From positions 1 to 37,956 of the forward strand of contig CAJWBQ010000040.1 in the NCBI GenBank assembly GCA_913020115.1: a stretch of DNA of 37,956 nt. The letters are read 5' to 3'. The number at the start of each line of letters is the position of its first letter. Positions within the stretch are counted from its first letter, which is position 1. Origin of the DNA: an uncultured Cellvibrionales bacterium. GTDB lineage: Bacteria; Pseudomonadota; Gammaproteobacteria; Pseudomonadales; Cellvibrionaceae. Both the position numbers and the translations under genes were made by a program. The notes below the pieces were generated by a model. It was not told the DNA's origin. It was given only the letters and a program-made list of their open reading frames with translations, and did not search any database. Below are positions 16,114-24,297 of the stretch, piece by piece.

Positions 16114-17259
16114 ATGTCACTTTTTATTGAACAGTTTTCTCTCGGTAAAAAAGGCCCTAGGGTGGCAGTTAAAGACTGTATTGATGTGGCCGGTTATGCC
16201 TCTAAGTCAGGCAGCGAATCATTGGCTGACGCGCCCGTCGCCAACTCCCACGCTGAAGTAGTAGAGCGCTTACTGAGCGGGGGCTGCGAGTTGATTGGCA
16301 AGTTGAATATGCATGAATTTGCCTACGGTATGAGCGGCGTAAATCACTATACGGGCACACCTATAAATCCACTCTTTCCAGACTATATCCCTGGTGGCTC
16401 ATCCAGCGCATCGGCGGCTTTGGTCGCTCAAGGCGATGTCGACTTTACTTTAGGCAGTGATACCGGTGGTTCAATACGCCTCCCCGCAGCCTGCTGTGGT
16501 GTTTACGGTTTGAAGCCAACGTTTGGGCGAGTGAGCCGCAAAGGCGCACATCCAGAGCAGAGTTCATTAGACTGCGTGGGCCCTTTTGCTGGCAGTCTGG
16601 AGGGTTTGATGTTGGCGATGAGCATGATTGATGATTCGTTTAAACGCTCTGCTACAGGTGAGCTTGAGGTATTTACCCTAGGTCGCGTTCGAGTTCAGGC
16701 TCACCCTGACATTGATGAGGCGCTCAGTGCTTATTTAGACACAGCGAACGTGCCTTGCGCTGAAATTGAACTGCCCTCAATTGATGCGGCATTCAACGCT
16801 GGCTTAGACATTATTAATGCTGAGTGCTGGGCTGCCTGGGGTAAATATTTGCCCAGCGGTAAAGTAGGTAAAGACGTTGCTACACGCTTGCGGGCCGCCA
16901 AAAATACCACTCCAGATACCGTTGCTAAAGCGGAAGTAGTACGACAGCGTTTTACCGCCGAAGTAGATGCTGCCTTAGAAAAGTTCTCGGTTCTGGTTTT
17001 GCCGACACTGCCTGATTTTCCTATGACCCGAGAGGCTGCTTTAGCAGGTGCACTGGACTTGCGCAGCAGCGCACTGGTTCGCCCCTTCAATTTATCGGGC
17101 CACCCAGCTCTATCCATTCCAATGAACGACAAACTTGGTAGGCCAATGGCTTTGCAGCTAGTGGCCGCCCACGGCCAAGACGAACGGCTTTGTGAGGTCG
17201 CCGCTGAGCTTGAGCGACTCCATCTGTCTCACTTTGGCGGCAAATTGCACGCCACATAA
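16114..17259 (+). CDS. iacH: amidase-signature protein, IacH-like
   Basis: A protein of 381 residues from the ATG at 16114; a TTG one codon earlier is also open. The amidase-signature triad is intact: Lys20 in AVKD, the cis-serine in GGSSSAS (residues 94-100), and the nucleophile Ser120 in GSDTGGSIR. The protein is shorter than the usual 450-500 residues, mostly in the C-terminal half. In the auxin-catabolic cluster an amidase named IacH is the first operon gene and is thought to act on a ring-cleavage or lactam-type intermediate between IAA and catechol; its exact step is not settled as far as I recall. It is divergent from the MarR gene and 37 bases ahead of iacA. Confidence 0.85.
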   Translation: MSLFIEQFSLGKKGPRVAVKDCIDVAGYASKSGSESLADAPVANSHAEVVERLLSGGCELIGKLNMHEFAYGMSGVNHYTGTPINPLFPDYIPGGSSSASAALVAQGDVDFTLGSDTGGSIRLPAACCGVYGLKPTFGRVSRKGAHPEQSSLDCVGPFAGSLEGLMLAMSMIDDSFKRSATGELEVFTLGRVRVQAHPDIDEALSAYLDTANVPCAEIELPSIDAAFNAGLDIINAECWAAWGKYLPSGKVGKDVATRLRAAKNTTPDTVAKAEVVRQRFTAEVDAALEKFSVLVLPTLPDFPMTREAALAGALDLRSSALVRPFNLSGHPALSIPMNDKLGRPMALQLVAAHGQDERLCEVAAELERLHLSHFGGKLHAT

Positions 17260-17296
17260 AAATTATGCTTACACCAAATTTATTAAGGGGAACTGT

Positions 17297-18445
17297 ATGT
17301 CCGGTATGACTATTGATAAAGCTCTGTGGGGGGGCGAAGCCGTCTTTGACGAGTTGTTAAGAGACATACGAGCGCGCCGGGAAGAATTTGAAGCCCAGCG
17401 TTTTATCTCTGAAGACATCATCGAGCGTTTTAAAGAAATTGGCATTTACCGAGCATTTGCGCCCGCAAAATTTGGTGGTGATAGCAAAACTCCCGCCGAA
17501 TTCCTGCAAGTGATTGAAGCCCTTTCAGCAGCCGACGGTTCTGCTGGCTGGGTTGCCAGCTTTGGCATGAACCCAGCTTACCTCGCTGCTTTGCCGCTGG
17601 AGACCTTGGAGCAGGTTTGGGGTGAGAGCCCGGATATTGTATTCGCGGGAGGCATCTTTCCCCCTCAGCGCGCGGTACGAGTTGAGGGTGGATTTAAAGT
17701 GAGTGGTCGCTGGCAGTTTGCCAGTGGTTGTATGGGGGCTTCCTTACTCGGCGTGGGTATTTTGCCCGACGAAGAGGGTGGCTTGCCACGTATGGCGGTA
17801 TTACCACGAGAAAAAGTAAGCATTGAAAAAACTTGGGACGTTCACGGCATGGTGGCCACAGGCAGTTTTGACCTGGTGGTGGACGATGTAGTTGTACCAG
17901 AAGAGTGGACTTTTATTCGCGGAGATACGCCAACATTAGACGCTCCTTTCTTTAGCTATCCCTCTCTCTCATTCGCGGCACAGGTGCTTTCGGTGACCAG
18001 TTTAGGCGTTGCAAGAGAAGCTTTGGACGTACTTGTTGGCATGTCGGCGGGACGAAAATCTGTAACAGGGGCACCGCAGTTAGGTGACCGCACCTACGTT
18101 CAGATCGAGGTTGCTAAGGCTGAAGCTCGCTTGCGTTCATCGCGCGCGTTTTTTTATGAAGCGACCAATGATGCCTGGGCAGCCATTGAAGCAGGGGGCA
18201 AACCTAGCCCTGATCAAGTGAGCATGATTCGCCTAGCGACCACCCACTTAACCCGAGAGTGTGCGGCAGTTGCACAAACAGCCTACCACCTATCTGGTAT
18301 GACCGGCGCTTATTTGAACCACCCATTGTCGCGTTGTTTTAGAGATTCTCAGATGGCGACCCAGCATGCGTTTATGGGAGAGATAACCTTCCAAAATGCG
18401 GGTGCCATGATATTCGGAAAAGACCCATTGCCGGGCTATCTATAG
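17297..18445 (+). CDS. iacA: flavin-dependent monooxygenase of acyl-CoA dehydrogenase fold, IacA-like
   Basis: A protein of 382 residues. ATG at 17297 is chosen because AAGGGG lies six bases before it; the frame is open further upstream, but that part overlaps iacH. The fold is that of acyl-CoA dehydrogenases, but the sequence (for example RFKEIGIYRAFAPAKFGGD, the ADGSAGWVASFG segment, and the C-terminal FRDSQMATQHAFMGE) is of the two-component hydroxylase group with HsaA and the C2 oxygenase of 4-hydroxyphenylacetate hydroxylase. These take reduced flavin from a partner reductase. In the iac pathway IacA starts IAA attack by oxygenating the indole ring. The likely partner, IacG, is encoded at the far end of the operon. 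Substrate identity is inferred from gene order. Confidence 0.87.
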   Translation: MSGMTIDKALWGGEAVFDELLRDIRARREEFEAQRFISEDIIERFKEIGIYRAFAPAKFGGDSKTPAEFLQVIEALSAADGSAGWVASFGMNPAYLAALPLETLEQVWGESPDIVFAGGIFPPQRAVRVEGGFKVSGRWQFASGCMGASLLGVGILPDEEGGLPRMAVLPREKVSIEKTWDVHGMVATGSFDLVVDDVVVPEEWTFIRGDTPTLDAPFFSYPSLSFAAQVLSVTSLGVAREALDVLVGMSAGRKSVTGAPQLGDRTYVQIEVAKAEARLRSSRAFFYEATNDAWAAIEAGGKPSPDQVSMIRLATTHLTRECAAVAQTAYHLSGMTGAYLNHPLSRCFRDSQMATQHAFMGEITFQNAGAMIFGKDPLPGYL

Positions 18446-18483
18446 CCCCTCATTTTATTTGAAATTAACAATTGGAGAATTAC

Positions 18484-18843
18484 ATGTCGGAATTTACAAG
18501 TCATCGGGTTTTATTTTGTATTGGTGTTAATCAAAATTTTATGGACGCACCGCAATCGGAAATGGGCGACGTTTGGCAAGCTTTTAGCGCCATGCTGAAA
18601 GGTATCGCCACACTGCCTGATGTAAACGTATTGGGCATTATGGACGATGACCGCATACAGGTGGGGCCTTCTACTAGCTCGCCATGGACCGCCTACATCA
18701 TGGCAGACGTTCCAAGTTTGGATACAGTGATCCAGGCTTGCGATTTTTTCCGCTCTACTCCTGTGGGCGATGGAACGTATAAATTATGGAAATATTGCAA
18801 AGTTGAAGCTCGCATTGGTCGCGAATTAGTCGTGCCTGAATAG
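18484..18843 (+). CDS. iacB: small protein of unknown function, IacB-like
   Basis: A protein of 119 residues. The ATG at 18484 follows a GGAG six bases upstream; TTG at 18472 is also open but contains that site. The size, and alternating strands and helices ending in a WKYCKVEARIGRE segment, suggest a small alpha/beta sandwich like the dimeric ferredoxin-like folds, but I see no catalytic motif. Its place between iacA and iacI matches IacB of described auxin-degradation clusters, where the function is unknown. No signal peptide or membrane segment is present, so it should be cytoplasmic. Confidence 0.75.
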   Translation: MSEFTSHRVLFCIGVNQNFMDAPQSEMGDVWQAFSAMLKGIATLPDVNVLGIMDDDRIQVGPSTSSPWTAYIMADVPSLDTVIQACDFFRSTPVGDGTYKLWKYCKVEARIGRELVVPE

Positions 18844-18862
18844 TCATTAAAGAGACAAAATT

Positions 18863-19384
18863 ATGCCCAATACTCCAGGCGACAAAGAACTGTTGATTAG
18901 ATTAGAAGCCTTAGAGCGTGAAGGGGCTGTGCGCGCCTGTATGAACCGATATATGCAGCTTTGCGATGTATTGGGGGTGGGCTTTGAGCTCGAGACGCTA
19001 ACGAGTTTGTTCACAGAAGATGCAGTCTGGGAAGGCAAAGGTACTCGCTATGCCGCAACCTTTGGTCGCTATGAGGGCCGTTCAAGTATTGCATCGATGT
19101 TTGCGAAGTACACCTTAGAACCGGCGCATTTTGCTCTGAATATTCACCTTCTGGGCAACGAGATGATTGTTGTGGATGGCGAGAGCGCGAAAGGTTCTTG
19201 GGTGCTAATGCAGCCATCCGAATTTTCCTCTGGTAAATCTCAACTCAGTTGTGCGCGGATAAGCGCTGAGTTTGTTTTTACTAAAGGCGAGTGCCTGATA
19301 AGGCATTTTCAGACTGAAAACATATTTAGCCGGCCAATGAATGTTGCTTGGAATCAAAGCGCAGAATTGCCGGTTCCAAAATAG
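18863..19384 (+). CDS. iacI: SnoaL/NTF2-like protein, IacI-like
   Basis: A protein of 173 residues with the layout of SnoaL-like NTF2-fold proteins: an opening helix (LEALEREGAVRACMNRYMQL), then LTSLFTEDAVWEGKGTRYA, GRYEGRSSIASMF, and beta strands running to residue 165. The fold is shared with ring-hydroxylating dioxygenase beta subunits and small isomerases or cyclases. The purine-rich AAAGAGA upstream is the ribosome-binding site. Gene order (after iacB, before iacC) matches IacI, whose role in auxin breakdown is not well defined. It could be an isomerase, hydratase or accessory subunit; I cannot choose. Confidence 0.8.
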   Translation: MPNTPGDKELLIRLEALEREGAVRACMNRYMQLCDVLGVGFELETLTSLFTEDAVWEGKGTRYAATFGRYEGRSSIASMFAKYTLEPAHFALNIHLLGNEMIVVDGESAKGSWVLMQPSEFSSGKSQLSCARISAEFVFTKGECLIRHFQTENIFSRPMNVAWNQSAELPVPK

Positions 19385-19411
19385 AAAAAGGAGATGTTCG
19401 TGGGAGACGCC

Positions 19412-20728
19412 ATGAGTTCAAATATTATTGCCAAGGCATCAGAGTCTATTGTTGAAGACCTCGTATTTGAAGATAAAGTTCACAAATCACTATATTCAGA
19501 TGCTGAAATCTTTGAAGAAGAGTTGAAGAAAATCTTCAACGGCACATGGGTTTGGGTAGCTCACGAAAGTGAAGTGTCAGAAGTGGGCTCATTCAAAACC
19601 GCCATGATCGGCCGAAGCCCCGTGATTGTATCTCGAGACCGTAAAAAAGAAATACACGTTTTGCTCAATCGTTGTCGTCATCGTGGCGCCACTGTTTGCC
19701 AAGGCAACCATGGTAAGACGCGCGCATTTACCTGTCCTTACCACGGCTGGGGCTATGCTTTGGACGGCTCATTACGTGCGCTTCCAAAGCCAGAAGAATA
19801 TGAAAATCTGATGGACAAAGCTGACTATGGTTTAGTCAAGCTGCGCCATGAGAGTTATCAGGGAATGATTTTTGCGACGCTCAATGATGAAATCGAACCT
19901 TTGATCGACTTCCTTGGCGGCGCGAAGAAATGGATCGACTTGTTTATGAAGCAAGGTGGCGGATACCCCATAAAGGCTTTGGGCGAGCATCGTTTTCGCT
20001 TCCCTGGCAATTGGAAGATCCAGCTGGAAAATACTACCGATGCCTATCATTTTCCAATCGTGCACAAATCCTTTATTAGTTCTGTAGACGATCAAACGGC
20101 CGAAGTATTTGATTTCTTAGACGGCGAAGGTTATGTGGAAGACCTAGGTAATGGTCACAGTGTAATGGTGATGATTCCCGAGCTTGTGGATTTGGATGAG
20201 AATTTAGACGACGCTATTCCCGAGCGCTTTGCTGATTTTGCACAGGCCTTGAGAGAAGAAGGTTTTGCCGATGATGCCGTGAGAAAAATGGTACGGGCAG
20301 TTGGCGGCGGCGGTTTCAACCTGAATCTGTTCCCGAACATTGCCTGCTCAATGGCATTTTTCCGCAACTTGGTTCCAGTGAGTGTGAATGAAACGGAAAT
20401 TCACCATGTTGCACTCGGCGGCGAGGGCGCTCCAGAAATATTCAACCAAACCCGGATGCGTTTACACGAGCACTTCCAAGGTCCAATGGGCTTTGGTACA
20501 CCTGACGATGGCGAAGCTTGGGAGCGTGTGCAGGCCGGTTCTATGGCGGGCACCGATGGCTGGATTATGGTGAATCGAGGCATGTCTCGCTTGAGCACAT
20601 CGGTGGATGGCAACGTCAAAGGCGCTGTCTGTTCCGAAACGGGGATGCGCGCGGCATACCGTCAATACAAAAAACAAATGGCCGTTGATATACCGGTAAA
20701 GGAGCAAGCTGATGCCCACTCAAAGTGA
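19412..20728 (+). CDS. iacC: Rieske ring-hydroxylating dioxygenase large subunit, IacC-like
   Basis: A protein of 438 residues from the ATG at 19412, which has GGGAG five bases upstream. In-frame ATG at 19394 and GTG at 19400 also lie near an AAGGAG, so the start is uncertain by six codons. The Rieske [2Fe-2S] ligands are C88-R-H90 and C108-P-Y-H111. The mononuclear iron site is D210-x2-H213-x4-H218. It forms the catalytic subunit of an aromatic ring dioxygenase, with the small subunit encoded next and electrons from an IacF-type reductase. In the iac pathway this system acts late, on the route from oxidised indole acetate to catechol. The stop overlaps iacD by 17 bases. Confidence 0.92.
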   Translation: MSSNIIAKASESIVEDLVFEDKVHKSLYSDAEIFEEELKKIFNGTWVWVAHESEVSEVGSFKTAMIGRSPVIVSRDRKKEIHVLLNRCRHRGATVCQGNHGKTRAFTCPYHGWGYALDGSLRALPKPEEYENLMDKADYGLVKLRHESYQGMIFATLNDEIEPLIDFLGGAKKWIDLFMKQGGGYPIKALGEHRFRFPGNWKIQLENTTDAYHFPIVHKSFISSVDDQTAEVFDFLDGEGYVEDLGNGHSVMVMIPELVDLDENLDDAIPERFADFAQALREEGFADDAVRKMVRAVGGGGFNLNLFPNIACSMAFFRNLVPVSVNETEIHHVALGGEGAPEIFNQTRMRLHEHFQGPMGFGTPDDGEAWERVQAGSMAGTDGWIMVNRGMSRLSTSVDGNVKGAVCSETGMRAAYRQYKKQMAVDIPVKEQADAHSK

Positions 20729-21200
20729 GTTGCAAACCCTGGCAGAGGTGACCGCCTTTTTGTCAAAAGAAGCGGATATGCTGGACCATAAAGAATACGA
20801 GCAATGGCTGGACCTATGGTCTGACAGCGGTATGTATATTGTGCCCATTGATCACCGCGAAACAGACTACAAAAATTCCTTGAATGTGGCCTATGACGAC
20901 GCCGAGATGCGCAAGATGAGAACCGCTCGGCTTTCAAGTGGTGAGGCGGTGTCCACTCAGGAAGCGGTCTTTACCATACGCACGCTTTCGCGCATGCGAA
21001 TCTTGGGCGAAGAGGGCGGTGTGGTACACGCTCGATGCGCTTATTGCCTTTATGAAAATAAGGCATCGGGTTTGAGAAACTACCCCGCTAATGTGGAGTT
21101 TAAGCTCCGCAGGGACGAAGGCGAATTCAAAATTGAAGAAAAAGTGGTGAGGGTGATGAAATCCGACCAGTACCTAACCACTACCTGTTACCTGTTTTAG
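20712..21200 (+). CDS. iacD: ring-hydroxylating dioxygenase small subunit, IacD-like
   Basis: A protein of 162 residues, the normal size for the beta subunit of Rieske dioxygenases. Text such as FLSKEADMLDHKEYEQWLDLW, here read in two parts, and MYIVPIDHRETDYKNSLNVAYDD is typical; the end YLTTTCYLF is also family-like. The beta subunit is structural and helps shape substrate specificity in an alpha3beta3 complex. AAGGAG lies seven bases before the ATG, inside iacC, and the 17-base overlap suggests coupled translation and balanced subunit amounts. The iac name follows from order. Confidence 0.92.
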   Translation: MPTQSELQTLAEVTAFLSKEADMLDHKEYEQWLDLWSDSGMYIVPIDHRETDYKNSLNVAYDDAEMRKMRTARLSSGEAVSTQEAVFTIRTLSRMRILGEEGGVVHARCAYCLYENKASGLRNYPANVEFKLRRDEGEFKIEEKVVRVMKSDQYLTTTCYLF

Positions 21201-21211
21201 GAGGCGAGCAA

Positions 21212-21955
21212 ATGACACAAGTAGCTCTAGTTACCGGTGCCGCTCAAGGCTTGGGACTTTCAATTGCCAAAAAATTACTCGAAGCCGGTTATCGGGTCGC
21301 GCTTACTGATGTGGATGAGGCGCGTGCAATAAGCGCGGCTAAAACTCTAGACGAAAGTGGTGAAAAAGTTATTGGCCTGGGTTTAGACGTGCAAGAAAAA
21401 AATGAATTTCGCAATGCACTGAAAGTATTGGTTGAGCGCTGGGGCGCTTGTGAGGTCCTGGTGAATAACGCGGCTCTGACTCCAACAACACCTTTGTTGG
21501 AAATTGAACCCGACGAATTCGATCAAGTAATGAAGGTCAACCTACGTGGCACCTTCGTAGGTTCTCAAGTCTTTGCAGAACATTTTTGCGAGCGTGGCTA
21601 TGGGCGAATCATCAATATGGCTTCGCTAGCTGGGCAAATGGGTGGTACGGCCTCGGGCGCACACTACGCCTCTTCTAAGGCAGGTATTTTAACCCTGACG
21701 AAAATTTTTGCGCGTGAATTTGCGGATAAGAAAATCACTGTGAATGCCGTTGCGCCTGGGCCGGTAGATGTGCCTTCCATTCGCGACAAAGTGCCTGCTG
21801 ACAAGTTGGCCAACATCATCGACAACATGATTCCAGTGAAAGCGATGAGCAGTCCCGACTTTATTGCCGATATGGTTGTGATGCTGGCAAGCCCCGAAGC
21901 TACCACAGTCACAGGTGCCTGTTGGGATGCCAATGGCGGAATTTCAATGCGCTGA
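21212..21955 (+). CDS. iacE: short-chain dehydrogenase/reductase, IacE-like
   Basis: A protein of 247 residues and a classical SDR: cofactor motif TGAAQGLG (residues 8-15), NNA (85-87), catalytic Ser138, Tyr152 and Lys156 (HYASSKAG). Asp33 at the end of the second strand favours NAD(H) over NADP(H). AGGAGG lies seven bases upstream. In the described cluster IacE works early with IacA on the oxidised indole ring; the exact reaction should be taken from biochemical work rather than from this sequence. It sits between the dioxygenase small subunit and the reductase gene. Confidence 0.9.
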   Translation: MTQVALVTGAAQGLGLSIAKKLLEAGYRVALTDVDEARAISAAKTLDESGEKVIGLGLDVQEKNEFRNALKVLVERWGACEVLVNNAALTPTTPLLEIEPDEFDQVMKVNLRGTFVGSQVFAEHFCERGYGRIINMASLAGQMGGTASGAHYASSKAGILTLTKIFAREFADKKITVNAVAPGPVDVPSIRDKVPADKLANIIDNMIPVKAMSSPDFIADMVVMLASPEATTVTGACWDANGGISMR

Positions 21956-21978
21956 GGCGCGCTTTTTGAGGAATGCAT

Positions 21979-22935
21979 ATGAGCGATGCTCTATTAGACG
22001 TAACGATTAGCGCCCGCGAAGAGCAAGGTTCGGGCGTAGCAGTTTTTGAATTGACATCTGTCTCCGGTGAGGCATTGCCTCAATACGCTGCAGGTGCGCA
22101 TATCGATGTGCATGTGAATCAGGAGCTTATACGTCAATACTCCCTGTGTACTAGGCCGAATGACGAGGGTAAGTACCGTATTGGTATTCTCAACGATCCT
22201 AACTCTCGGGGCGGATCGCGCGAGATACACGCGGACTTTGAAGTAGGTAAACAGCTGTCTATTAGTTCGCCTCGGAATCACTTTCCTTTAGAGACCGTTG
22301 CTACGCGCACGATCTTAGCGGGCGGCGGAATTGGGATTACGCCGCTTATTGCAATGGCATACGAGCTGCAAGCCCGGAACCAAGATTTCGAATTGCATTA
22401 TTGCGCGAGAACACGTGGTGCCGGTGCCTTTGTAGAAGAGCTGCAGGCATCATTTCCAGAGAACGTTATTTTCCATTATGACGACGAAGAAAAATCGCAA
22501 CTGTTTTCTCCTGCTGTAGCGCTTGGTCCCTGCGATGAAGGCACTCATATCTATGTTTGTGGACCTTCAGGTTTTATGGACTGGGTTATTGCTGGAGCCA
22601 AAGAGTTAGGCTATCCCTCTGCGCAAGTACATTTCGAATATTTTAGTGCAGAAGTAGACAGCAGTGGCGCCAGTTTCGAGGTGCACTGTGTGAAAAGTGA
22701 TGTGACCTTGGTTGTGGAAGAGCAGCAGAGCATTGTCAAGGCGCTGGCGGCAGCCGGTGTGAAAGTGGACGTTTCCTGTGAAGAGGGTGTGTGCGGAACC
22801 TGCATTACCGATGTATTGGAGGGCGAGCCAGATCATCGCGACCACTTCTTAACTGACGAGGAAAAAGCTGATAACGATCAGATGGCACTTTGCTGTTCTC
22901 GCGCGAAGAGCGCTCGCTTGGTTATAGACATCTAG
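21979..22935 (+). CDS. iacF: dioxygenase reductase with C-terminal [2Fe-2S] ferredoxin domain, IacF-like
   Basis: A protein of 318 residues from the ATG at 21979, six bases after GAGGA; ATG at 21973 is in frame but directly abuts that site. It is of the phthalate dioxygenase reductase/VanB type: flavin-binding R52-Q-Y-S55, the pyridine-nucleotide loop GGGIGITP (115-122), CGPSGFM, and a C-terminal plant-type [2Fe-2S] domain with C267-x4-C272-x2-C275 and a last cysteine at 305 or 306. It should pass electrons from NAD(P)H to IacC. The stop codon touches the ATG of the next gene. In known clusters iacG follows here; in this window it has been displaced by the meta-cleavage block. Confidence 0.9.
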   Translation: MSDALLDVTISAREEQGSGVAVFELTSVSGEALPQYAAGAHIDVHVNQELIRQYSLCTRPNDEGKYRIGILNDPNSRGGSREIHADFEVGKQLSISSPRNHFPLETVATRTILAGGGIGITPLIAMAYELQARNQDFELHYCARTRGAGAFVEELQASFPENVIFHYDDEEKSQLFSPAVALGPCDEGTHIYVCGPSGFMDWVIAGAKELGYPSAQVHFEYFSAEVDSSGASFEVHCVKSDVTLVVEEQQSIVKALAAAGVKVDVSCEEGVCGTCITDVLEGEPDHRDHFLTDEEKADNDQMALCCSRAKSARLVIDI

Positions 22936-23226
22936 ATGTTTCAGATTCAAGTGCTGGGCGATAGCCGAGAATTCAGATGCGGTGAAAACACCAGTCTGCT
23001 TTCAGCTATGGCAAAAGTGGGTATTAATTGTATTCCCGTTGGCTGTCGTTCCGGCGGGTGTGGGGTTTGCAAAGTACGCGTGTTAAGTGGAACTTTCACA
23101 GCCAAAGTGATGAGCCGAAAACAAGTCTCTGTGGCTGAAGAGGCCAATGGTATGGCGCTGGCCTGTCGAATTTTTCCCAAAAGTAGCATGGTTGTAGAAG
23201 TGGTAGAAAAGAAACTAAAAAAGTAG
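22936..23226 (+). CDS. xylT: plant-type [2Fe-2S] ferredoxin, XylT/DmpQ-like
   Basis: A protein of 96 residues with the cluster ligands C37-x4-C42-x2-C45 and C77. In TOL- and dmp-type operons a ferredoxin of this kind lies directly before catechol 2,3-dioxygenase and re-reduces its iron after oxidative inactivation; it has the same place here. The ATG comes immediately after the iacF stop with no recognisable ribosome-binding site, so translation probably depends on ribosomes finishing iacF. The alternative, that it is an electron carrier for IacC, is less likely because IacF already has a ferredoxin domain. Confidence 0.88.
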   Translation: MFQIQVLGDSREFRCGENTSLLSAMAKVGINCIPVGCRSGGCGVCKVRVLSGTFTAKVMSRKQVSVAEEANGMALACRIFPKSSMVVEVVEKKLKK

Positions 23227-23276
23227 GTCTGACTGGTAGAGATATTAACCATTATTGAAAACTTGGAGAGAGAGTT

Positions 23277-24200
23277 ATGCAAAAAGGTGTAATGAGACCC
23301 GGGCACGTACAAATTCGAGTGATGAATATAGAAGAAGCTCTAGATCATTATTGCAATCTTGTTGGTTTGATTGAAACCGATCGAGATGAGCAGGGGCGGG
23401 TTTATTTGAAGGCTTGGACAGAAGTGGATCGCTTTTCTGTGGTTTTGCGTGAGGCTGATGAGCCCGGTATGGATTTTATGGCCTTTAAGGTTCTTAACGA
23501 TGCCGTGCTCGAAAGCTTAAGTGCAGACCTCCAGGCCTACGGCTGCGACGTAGAAAATATTGCCGCGGGAGAGCTTAATAACTGCGGACGTCGAGTACGC
23601 TTTCAAGCTCCATCAGGACATTACTTCGAACTTTATGCAGAAAAAGAGCGCACAGGAAAGTGGGGTGTTAGCAATGTAAACCCTGAGGCCTGGCCGCGTG
23701 ACTTAAAAGGTATGAAGGCGGAGCGTTTTGATCACTGTCTACTGTACGGCACAGATATCCCTGCGACCTTAAAATTATTTGAAGACGTGCTTGGTTTCAG
23801 TCTGGCGGAACAAGTGGTAGATCCCGATGGCAATCGCGTCGCAATCTTTATTACCACAAGCATGAAAGCGCACGATATTGCATTTATCGATTGCCCCGAA
23901 CCCAACAAGTTTCATCATGCCTCTTTTTGTCTCGACACCTGGGATTCAGTACTGCGTGCCGCTGATTTATTAACCATGACCGATACGCCAAAAGACATTG
24001 GCCCCACTCGTCACGGTTTAACCCACGGTCAAACCATCTATTTCTTCGACCCCTCAGGTAATCGTAATGAGGTATTTTGTGGCGGCGACTACCACTACCC
24101 CGATCACGAACCTGTCACTTGGAAAGCGGAAGATTTGGGCAAGGCCATTTTTTATCATGACAGAGAGTTAAACGAACGTTTCCTAGAAGTTCTAACCTAG
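23277..24200 (+). CDS. xylE: catechol 2,3-dioxygenase (extradiol)
   Basis: A protein of 307 residues, the exact length of TOL XylE as I remember it, with long stretches in common. Iron ligands are H153, H214 and E265; H246 and Y255 of the active site are also in place. It opens catechol next to the hydroxyl pair to give 2-hydroxymuconic semialdehyde. GGAGAGAGA lies about eight bases before the ATG. The enzyme links the auxin half of the operon, which ends in catechol, to the meta-cleavage half. A mismatched hairpin lies in the 97-base gap after the gene. Confidence 0.97.
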   Translation: MQKGVMRPGHVQIRVMNIEEALDHYCNLVGLIETDRDEQGRVYLKAWTEVDRFSVVLREADEPGMDFMAFKVLNDAVLESLSADLQAYGCDVENIAAGELNNCGRRVRFQAPSGHYFELYAEKERTGKWGVSNVNPEAWPRDLKGMKAERFDHCLLYGTDIPATLKLFEDVLGFSLAEQVVDPDGNRVAIFITTSMKAHDIAFIDCPEPNKFHHASFCLDTWDSVLRAADLLTMTDTPKDIGPTRHGLTHGQTIYFFDPSGNRNEVFCGGDYHYPDHEPVTWKAEDLGKAIFYHDRELNERFLEVLT

Positions 24201-24217
24201 ATATTTCAAGACTCACT

Positions 24218-24241
24218 GGCTTGGGGTGTATACCCCTAGCC
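24218..24241 (+). other. intercistronic hairpin between xylE and xylG
   Basis: GGCT-T-GGGGT-GTAT-ACCCC-T-AGCC can fold with one mismatch and a 4-base loop. No T-tract follows, so full termination is unlikely. An mRNA-processing or stability element is possible. The gap is the longest inside the operon (97 bases). Confidence 0.4.
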
Positions 24242-24297
24242 AAGTACCAAGGTTGATTCTATTCGATTTTGTGCATCCATAACGCGGACAAATAGCA

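Noticed and set aside
16114..22935. Alternative reading as another ring-hydroxylating pathway (for example benzoate, phthalate or steroid degradation)
   Set aside because: Rieske alpha/beta, SDR and reductase alone would allow it, but the exact order with an amidase, an HsaA-like oxygenase, a small unknown protein and a SnoaL protein matches only the iac cluster among systems I know.
24218..24241. Intrinsic terminator inside the operon after xylE
   Set aside because: There is a stem but no T-tract, and the next gene continues the same pathway, so full termination is improbable.
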